Assembly (NCBI GenBank): GCA_033722135.1
Contig: JAWVZO010000066.1
Coordinates: 1-12,313 of the forward strand
Length of the DNA: 12,313 nucleotides
Reading direction: 5' to 3'
Origin: QNFN01 sp033722135
GTDB lineage: Bacteria > Pseudomonadota > Gammaproteobacteria > QNFN01
The translations under genes and the position numbers were made by a program. The notes beneath the pieces were generated by a model. The model was not told where the DNA came from, searched no databases, and saw only the letters and a list, made by a program, of their open reading frames with translations. Shown here one piece after another: positions 8,517 through 12,313 of this stretch (the stretch's first letter is position 1; every line of letters starts with the position of its first letter).

Positions 8517-9413
8517 TTAGCCAATCGCCCGGCCGCCCGGCGAATCGGCGTACGCGCCGAGCGTCGCGAGCAGGGCGCCGGCTGCGTTGGAGAGGGTGCG
8601 GCCGCGCCTGGAGACCGCGCCGAGATCGCGTCGCATCGCCAGCCCGGCGATCGGGATCACCTGCAGGCGCGAGTCGACCAGGGTCCTCGGCAGCACGCTC
8701 CAGCCGAGGCCCAGGATCACCATCATGCGGATGGTCTCCAGGTGGTTGGTCGACATCTCCACGATCGGTTCGACGCCGTGCTCTGCGAGGGCCTGGTGGA
8801 CGATCTGCCGCGTGACGGTCTCCGGACCGGGCAGGATGGCCGGGAACCGGGCCAGGTCGGACGCCGATGGTTCCGGCGACCGGGCCAGCGGATGTTCCAG
8901 GCCGCACACCACCAGCAGGTCGTCGCGCCACAGCGGCGTGGCCACCACCCGCTCCGGGGTCGCGAGCGGGAGCGTGATCACCGCGAGTTCGAGCGTGCCC
9001 GCGGCGACGGCCGAGAGCGCCTCCTCGGATTCCAGGAAGCGCAGCTCAAGCCGCACCTCGGGATAGCGTCGCTTGAAGGTCTCGAGTACCGGGGGCAACC
9101 GGCGCAGGCCGACGTGGTGGGAGGTGGCGATCACCAGCCGCCCGGCGACGTCGCCGGAGAGATCGGCGATCCGGCGCCGTGCCGTGTCGAGTTCGTCGAG
9201 AGCGCGGGTGGCGTGGTCGAGCAGCACCTCGCCCGCCTCGGTCAGGCGGACCTCGCGTCCGCTGCGGTCGAACAGGCGCGCACCGAGCTGCGACTCGAGC
9301 GCGGCGATGCGCTTGCTGACGGCCGGCTGGGTCAGGTGGAGGTGTCCTGCCGCGTCCGAGAACGAGCGGTCCCGGGCGACCCGGACGAATGCCTGGAGGT
9401 GGACGAGGTTCAG
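8517..9413 (-). CDS. LysR-type transcriptional regulator, divergent from leuCDB, probable CTG start
   Basis: This is a 298-residue DNA-binding regulator. Read from the CTG at 9413 the frame gives a complete LysR winged helix-turn-helix: NLVHLQAFVRVARDRSFSDA, then HLTQPAVSKRIAALESQLGA (26-45) and LFDRSGREVRLTEAGE. A linker helix (about 63-88) and a two-lobed effector domain (about 90-290) follow, with STNHLETIRMMVILGLGWSV typical of the family. No ATG, GTG or TTG occurs in this frame upstream of the GTG at 9227, which would remove the whole DNA-binding domain; an in-frame TGA lies 8 codons before the CTG. A GGAG (9426-9423) sits 9 nt before the CTG. An ATG at 9442 is in another frame and stops at 9410. 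The alternative is a 1-nt indel joining that ATG to the LysR frame. The gene probably regulates leuCDB, and itself. Confidence 0.85.
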   Translation of the reverse strand: MNLVHLQAFVRVARDRSFSDAAGHLHLTQPAVSKRIAALESQLGARLFDRSGREVRLTEAGEVLLDHATRALDELDTARRRIADLSGDVAGRLVIATSHHVGLRRLPPVLETFKRRYPEVRLELRFLESEEALSAVAAGTLELAVITLPLATPERVVATPLWRDDLLVVCGLEHPLARSPEPSASDLARFPAILPGPETVTRQIVHQALAEHGVEPIVEMSTNHLETIRMMVILGLGWSVLPRTLVDSRLQVIPIAGLAMRRDLGAVSRRGRTLSNAAGALLATLGAYADSPGGRAIG

Positions 9414-9426
9414 CGGGGCGCGCTCC
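9414..9426 (-). promoter_or_regulatory. Ribosome binding site deciding the CTG start of the LysR gene
   Basis: On the minus strand GGAG (9426-9423) is followed by exactly 9 nt and then CTG at 9413. Spacing and sequence are those of a good Shine-Dalgarno site and match the ribosome sites of leuC and leuD across the intergenic region. The out-of-frame ATG at 9442 has no such site. This is the main sequence reason for preferring the CTG. Confidence 0.6.
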
Positions 9427-9445
9427 GGAGCGGTTCAACCATGAG

Positions 9446-9464
9446 ATATTGTAATGGATCATAT
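9446..9464. promoter_or_regulatory. Probable LysR-type operator (T-N11-A) between lysR and leuC
   Basis: ATAT (9446-9449), 11 nt, ATAT (9461-9464) form an inverted repeat of the LysR-family form T-N11-A. The site lies in an AT-rich island (about 26% GC over 9441-9490) within DNA that is otherwise about 70% GC. Its centre (9455) is about 58 bp upstream of the leuC start site predicted from the TTGTGT/TATTCT promoter, near the usual -65 recognition position, and it covers the predicted -10 of the LysR gene. Activation of leuC and autorepression is therefore the simplest reading. Short AT repeats in an AT-rich stretch can occur by chance. Confidence 0.45.
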
Positions 9465-9476
9465 GAAAAAGATGAA
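9448..9476 (-). promoter_or_regulatory. Predicted promoter of the LysR gene
   Basis: On the minus strand TTCATC (9476-9471), a 17-nt spacer and TACAAT (9453-9448) resemble a sigma70 promoter with a good -10 and a weak -35. Transcription would begin near 9441, giving a leader of about 28 nt that includes the GGAG before the CTG start. The -10 lies inside the proposed LysR operator. Confidence 0.4.
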
Positions 9477-9477
9477 T

Positions 9478-9506
9478 TTGTGTAATAAGCACGTGCGCCG
9501 TATTCT
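9478..9506 (+). promoter_or_regulatory. Predicted leuCDB promoter
   Basis: TTGTGT (9478-9483), a 17-nt spacer and TATTCT (9501-9506) resemble a weak sigma70 promoter, as is usual for LysR-activated operons. Transcription would begin near 9513, leaving a leader of about 23 nt that carries the leuC ribosome site. The -35 lies one base from the predicted -35 of the divergent LysR gene. A perfect 8-bp palindrome, GCACGTGC (9489-9496), sits in the spacer. No leucine-rich leader peptide or attenuator is present. Confidence 0.4.
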
Positions 9507-9535
9507 GTGCGACCTGCCCACGCGGAGTGATACCG

Positions 9536-10939
9536 ATGACCGCCAGGACCCTCTACGACAAGCTCTGGGACGACCACGTGGTGCGCGTCGACGACAGCGG
9601 CGCCGCGCTGCTCTACATCGACCGCCACCTGGTCCACGAGGTCACCTCGCCGCAGGCCTTCGAGGGCCTGCGCCTGGCGGGACGCAAGCCCTGGCGCACG
9701 AACAGCGTGCTCGCGGTCCCCGACCACAACGTGCCCACCACCGACCGCGAGGGCGGCATCACCGACCCCGTGTCGCGGCTGCAGGTCGAGACCCTCGACC
9801 GCAACTGCAGCGAGTTCGGCATCACCGAGTTCGCGATGAACGACCCGCGGCAGGGCATCGTCCACGTGATCGGACCCGAGCAGGGCGCGACGCTGCCCGG
9901 GATGACCGTGGTCTGCGGCGACTCGCACACCGCCACCCACGGCGCCTTCGGCGCGCTGGCGTTCGGCATCGGCACCTCCGAGGTCGAGCACGTCCTCGCC
10001 ACGCAATGCCTGATCCAGAAGAAGTCGAAGAACATGCTGGTGCGCGTCGACGGCCGCCTGCCCGACGGGGTCGGCCCGAAGGACGTCGTGCTCGCCGTGA
10101 TCGGCAGGATCGGCACCGCCGGCGGTACCGGCTACGCGATCGAGTTCGGCGGCGAGGCGATCCGCGCGATGAGCATGGAAGGGCGCATGACGGTCTGCAA
10201 CATGGCCATCGAGGCCGGCGCGCGCGCCGGCATGATCGCCGTCGACGAGACCACCATCGACTACCTCGCGGGGCGCCCGTTCGCGCCGCAGGGCGACCTC
10301 TGGGAACGGGCCGTGGCGAACTGGCGCGACCTGCGCAGCGACGACGGCGCCCACTTCGACGCCGTCGTCGAGATCGACGGCAGCACGCTGCGCCCGCAGG
10401 TGACCTGGGGTACCTCGCCGGAGATGGTCCTGCCGATCGACGGCCGGGTGCCCGATCCCGACGCGGAGGCCGACCCGAAGCGCGCCGAGGGCTACCGCCA
10501 CGCGCTGCGCTACATGGGCCTGGAACCCAACACACCGCTCGGCGAGATCGCCATCGACAAAGTGTTCATCGGTTCGTGCACCAACGGGCGCATCGAGGAT
10601 CTGCGCGCCGCCGCGGCGGTGGCCCGGGGCGGGCGCGTCTCCGGCAACGTCAAGCTCGCGCTGGTGGTTCCGGGCTCGGGCCTGGTCAAGGCGCAGGCCG
10701 AGCAGGAGGGGCTCGACAAGGTGTTCCGGGAGGCCGGGTTCGAGTGGCGCGACCCGGGCTGCTCGATGTGCCTGGCGATGAACGCCGACCGCCTCGAATC
10801 CGGCGAGCGCTGCGCCTCGACCTCGAACCGCAACTTCGAGGGGCGCCAGGGGCAGGGCGGGCGCACCCACCTGGTCAGCCCGGCGATGGCCGCCGCGGCC
10901 GCGCTGGCCGGCCACTTCGTCGACGTCACCGCGCGCTGA
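9536..10939 (+). CDS. leuC: 3-isopropylmalate dehydratase large subunit
   Basis: LeuC with LeuD forms the isopropylmalate isomerase, which interconverts 2- and 3-isopropylmalate in leucine synthesis; it is a cytoplasmic aconitase-type [4Fe-4S] enzyme. The 467 residues match E. coli LeuC (466). The N-terminus TLYDKLWDDHVV and YIDRHLVHEVTSPQAFEGL, the active-site stretch CGDSHTATHGAFGALAFGIG (127-146), and the cluster ligands C348 (GSCTNGRIEDLR), C409 and C412 (DPGCSMC) are all present. Start: the ATG at 9536 has GGAG at 9524-9527, 8 nt upstream; a GTG at 9527 overlaps that site and is unlikely. It is the first gene of leuCDB, 122 bp from the divergent LysR gene. leuA is not in the window, so it is encoded elsewhere. 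Confidence 0.97.
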   Translation: MTARTLYDKLWDDHVVRVDDSGAALLYIDRHLVHEVTSPQAFEGLRLAGRKPWRTNSVLAVPDHNVPTTDREGGITDPVSRLQVETLDRNCSEFGITEFAMNDPRQGIVHVIGPEQGATLPGMTVVCGDSHTATHGAFGALAFGIGTSEVEHVLATQCLIQKKSKNMLVRVDGRLPDGVGPKDVVLAVIGRIGTAGGTGYAIEFGGEAIRAMSMEGRMTVCNMAIEAGARAGMIAVDETTIDYLAGRPFAPQGDLWERAVANWRDLRSDDGAHFDAVVEIDGSTLRPQVTWGTSPEMVLPIDGRVPDPDAEADPKRAEGYRHALRYMGLEPNTPLGEIAIDKVFIGSCTNGRIEDLRAAAAVARGGRVSGNVKLALVVPGSGLVKAQAEQEGLDKVFREAGFEWRDPGCSMCLAMNADRLESGERCASTSNRNFEGRQGQGGRTHLVSPAMAAAAALAGHFVDVTAR

Positions 10940-10958
10940 TTCGCGCAGGAGTACCGCC

Positions 10959-11597
10959 ATGGACAAACTGGTCAACTTCACCGGCCGCGTCGCACCGCTC
11001 GACCGGGCCAACATCGACACCGACGCGATCATCCCGAAGCAGTTCCTGAAGTCGATCGAGCGGACCGGCTTCGGTCCCTACCTGTTCGACGAGTGGCGCT
11101 ACCTGGATCACGGCGAACCGGGCATGGACTGCAGCGGCCGGCCGCTCAACGAGGAGTTCGTGCTCAATCGGCCCCGCTACGCCGGCGCCACGATCCTGCT
11201 CGCGCGCGACAACTTCGGCTGTGGCTCGAGCCGCGAACATGCCCCCTGGGCGCTGCTCGACTACGGCTTCCGGGTGATCGTCGCGCCGAGCTTCGCCGAC
11301 ATCTTCTACAACAACTGCTTCAAGAACGGCATCCTGCCGGTGGTCCTCGATTCGGCCACGGTCGACCGCCTGTTCGCCGAGGTCGAGGCGCGGGAGGGCT
11401 ACGCCCTGACCCTCGACCTGCCGGCCCAGACCCTGACCACGCCGGACGGCGAGGCGATCGCCTTCGAGCTCGACGCCTTCCGCAAGCACTGCCTGCTCGA
11501 GGGGCTCGACGACATCGGCCTGACGCTGCAGCACGTCGATGCCATCCGCGACTACGAGGCGCGCCACCGGGCCGAGCGGCCGTGGCTGTTCGCCTGA
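10959..11597 (+). CDS. leuD: 3-isopropylmalate dehydratase small subunit
   Basis: LeuD is the swivelling small subunit of isopropylmalate isomerase and supplies substrate-specificity residues to the LeuC active site. The 212 residues fit the proteobacterial family (about 200). Typical elements are the N-terminal LDRANIDTDAIIPKQFLKSI (14-33), LLARDNFGCGSSREHAPWAL, and FADIFYNNCFKNGILPV. The ATG has AGGAG at 10947-10951, 7 nt upstream, and lies 19 nt after leuC, so the two are translated from one message. The C-terminus (HRAERPWLFA) is slightly extended but ordinary. Confidence 0.97.
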   Translation: MDKLVNFTGRVAPLDRANIDTDAIIPKQFLKSIERTGFGPYLFDEWRYLDHGEPGMDCSGRPLNEEFVLNRPRYAGATILLARDNFGCGSSREHAPWALLDYGFRVIVAPSFADIFYNNCFKNGILPVVLDSATVDRLFAEVEAREGYALTLDLPAQTLTTPDGEAIAFELDAFRKHCLLEGLDDIGLTLQHVDAIRDYEARHRAERPWLFA

Positions 11598-11625
11598 ACC
11601 CGGCCGTATCCGAGGAGAACACCGC

Positions 11626-12313
11626 ATGAGTCACAAGATCGCGATCCTGCCTGGCGACGGCATCGGCGTGGAGATCGTCGCCGAGGCGTGCAAGCTGCTG
11701 GATTGCCTGCAGGACGACTTCGGCCTGGCCGTCGAGACCGACGAGGCGCTGGTCGGCGGCGCCGCCTACGACGCCACCGGCACGCCGCTGCCCGATGCGA
11801 CGTTGGAACTCTGCCGCGAGGCCGACGCGATCCTGCTCGGCGCGGTCGGCGGGCCGAAATGGGAACCGCTCGACTACGCGGTGCGCCCAGAGCGCGGCCT
11901 GCTCGGCCTGCGCGCCGAGCTCGACCTGTTCGCCAACCTGCGCCCGGCGATCCTCTACCCGCAGCTCGCCGACGCCTCGTCGCTGAAGGCCGACATCGTC
12001 GCCGGCCTCGACATCCTGATCGTGCGCGAGCTGACGGGTGGCATCTACTTCGGCCAGCCGCGCGGTGTCGAGACGGTCGACGGCGTGCGCCGCGGCTTCA
12101 ACACCCTGGTCTACAGCGAGCCCGAGATCGAGCGCATCGGCCGGGTCGCGTTCGAGACCGCGCAGAAGCGTGGGAAGCGGCTCTGCTCGGTTGACAAGGC
12201 GAACGTCCTCGAGGTCACCGAGCTGTGGCGCGATGTGATGACCGGGCTCGCCGCCGACTACCCGGACGTCGAGCTCTCGCACATGTACGTCGACAATGCG
12301 GCGATGCAGCTGG
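11626..12313 (+). CDS. leuB: 3-isopropylmalate dehydrogenase, N-terminal part (cut by window end)
   Basis: LeuB oxidises and decarboxylates 3-isopropylmalate with NAD+ to give 2-oxoisocaproate, the precursor of leucine. The window holds 229 complete codons of roughly 360. The N-terminus KIAILPGDGIGVEI is the family opening, followed by LLGAVGGPKWEPLDYAVRPE. Substrate and catalytic residues expected from the family are in place: R96, R106 and R134, Y141 (GGIYFGQPRG), K191 (SVDKANVLE) and D223 (YVDNAAMQL). The ATG has GAGGAG at 11612-11617, 8 nt upstream, and begins 28 nt after leuD. No methyltransferase gene is inserted between leuD and leuB, unlike the order I recall from Pseudomonas. The frame is open to the last base, so nothing suggests a broken gene. 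Confidence 0.97.
   Translation, partial: MSHKIAILPGDGIGVEIVAEACKLLDCLQDDFGLAVETDEALVGGAAYDATGTPLPDATLELCREADAILLGAVGGPKWEPLDYAVRPERGLLGLRAELDLFANLRPAILYPQLADASSLKADIVAGLDILIVRELTGGIYFGQPRGVETVDGVRRGFNTLVYSEPEIERIGRVAFETAQKRGKRLCSVDKANVLEVTELWRDVMTGLAADYPDVELSHMYVDNAAMQL

Noticed and set aside
8517..9227. LysR gene read as a truncated pseudogene starting at the GTG at 9227
   Set aside because: The DNA upstream continues in the same frame through a complete helix-turn-helix with no stop back to 9413, so the gene is not truncated; only its start codon is unusual.
7038..9485. An 815-codon open frame on the plus strand, opposite the kinase and LysR genes
   Set aside because: The kinase and LysR motifs on the other strand are unambiguous. 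This frame has shadow-like composition and no recognisable domain.
9454..11049. A 531-codon plus-strand frame through leuC, starting MDHMKKMNLCNK, considered as a leucine leader peptide or alternative gene
   Set aside because: Its first codons are not leucine-rich, it has no early stop, attenuator stems are absent, and the rest is an Arg-rich +1 shadow of leuC.

Overview
The window comes from a high-GC gammaproteobacterium with very strong G/C preference at third codon positions. An exact lineage cannot be fixed from sequence alone; a Chromatiales/Ectothiorhodospiraceae- or Xanthomonadales-like organism would fit. The evidence for a gammaproteobacterium is BamB, PrmB, AroC with a PPP-type permease behind it, a true HemN, and leuCDB with a divergent LysR gene. 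Most of the window is chromosomal housekeeping DNA. I see no insertion sequence, phage gene, CRISPR array, tRNA or rRNA.

Layout, left to right. The 3' end of bamB (outer-membrane assembly) runs rightwards into a leftward two-gene unit made of a PP2C-type Ser/Thr phosphatase and a two-FHA-domain protein. Back-to-back with the phosphatase starts a rightward group: prmB (methylation of ribosomal protein L3), a 66-codon unrecognised small gene, hemN (anaerobic haem synthesis), aroC (chorismate synthase) and an MFS permease of the phenylpropionate-permease type. That group meets, tail to tail, a leftward pair: a membrane PAS histidine kinase preceded by a LysR regulator. The regulator is divergent from the leucine genes leuC, leuD and leuB; leuB is cut by the window end.

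How the parts work together. The LysR gene and leuCDB share a 122-bp intergenic region that holds a sharply AT-rich island (about 26% GC over 50 bp). It contains a T-N11-A type LysR site, two back-to-back sigma70-like promoters and good ribosome sites, so the regulator probably controls leuCDB and itself. The phosphatase and FHA protein form a phosphothreonine signalling pair whose kinase is not in the window. prmB through the permease may be transcribed together, although aroC has a -10-like hexamer just before its ATG and no Shine-Dalgarno sequence.

The most unusual point is the LysR gene. Its complete helix-turn-helix is encoded, but the reading frame has no ATG, GTG or TTG before the middle of the gene. 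The best start is a CTG at 9413 with a GGAG ribosome site 9 nt upstream, and this CTG overlaps the stop of a possible 10-codon upstream frame. I found no wholly new system in the window. The items most worth testing are the CTG start, the leu control region, the 66-aa small gene and the kinase-less FHA/PP2C pair.
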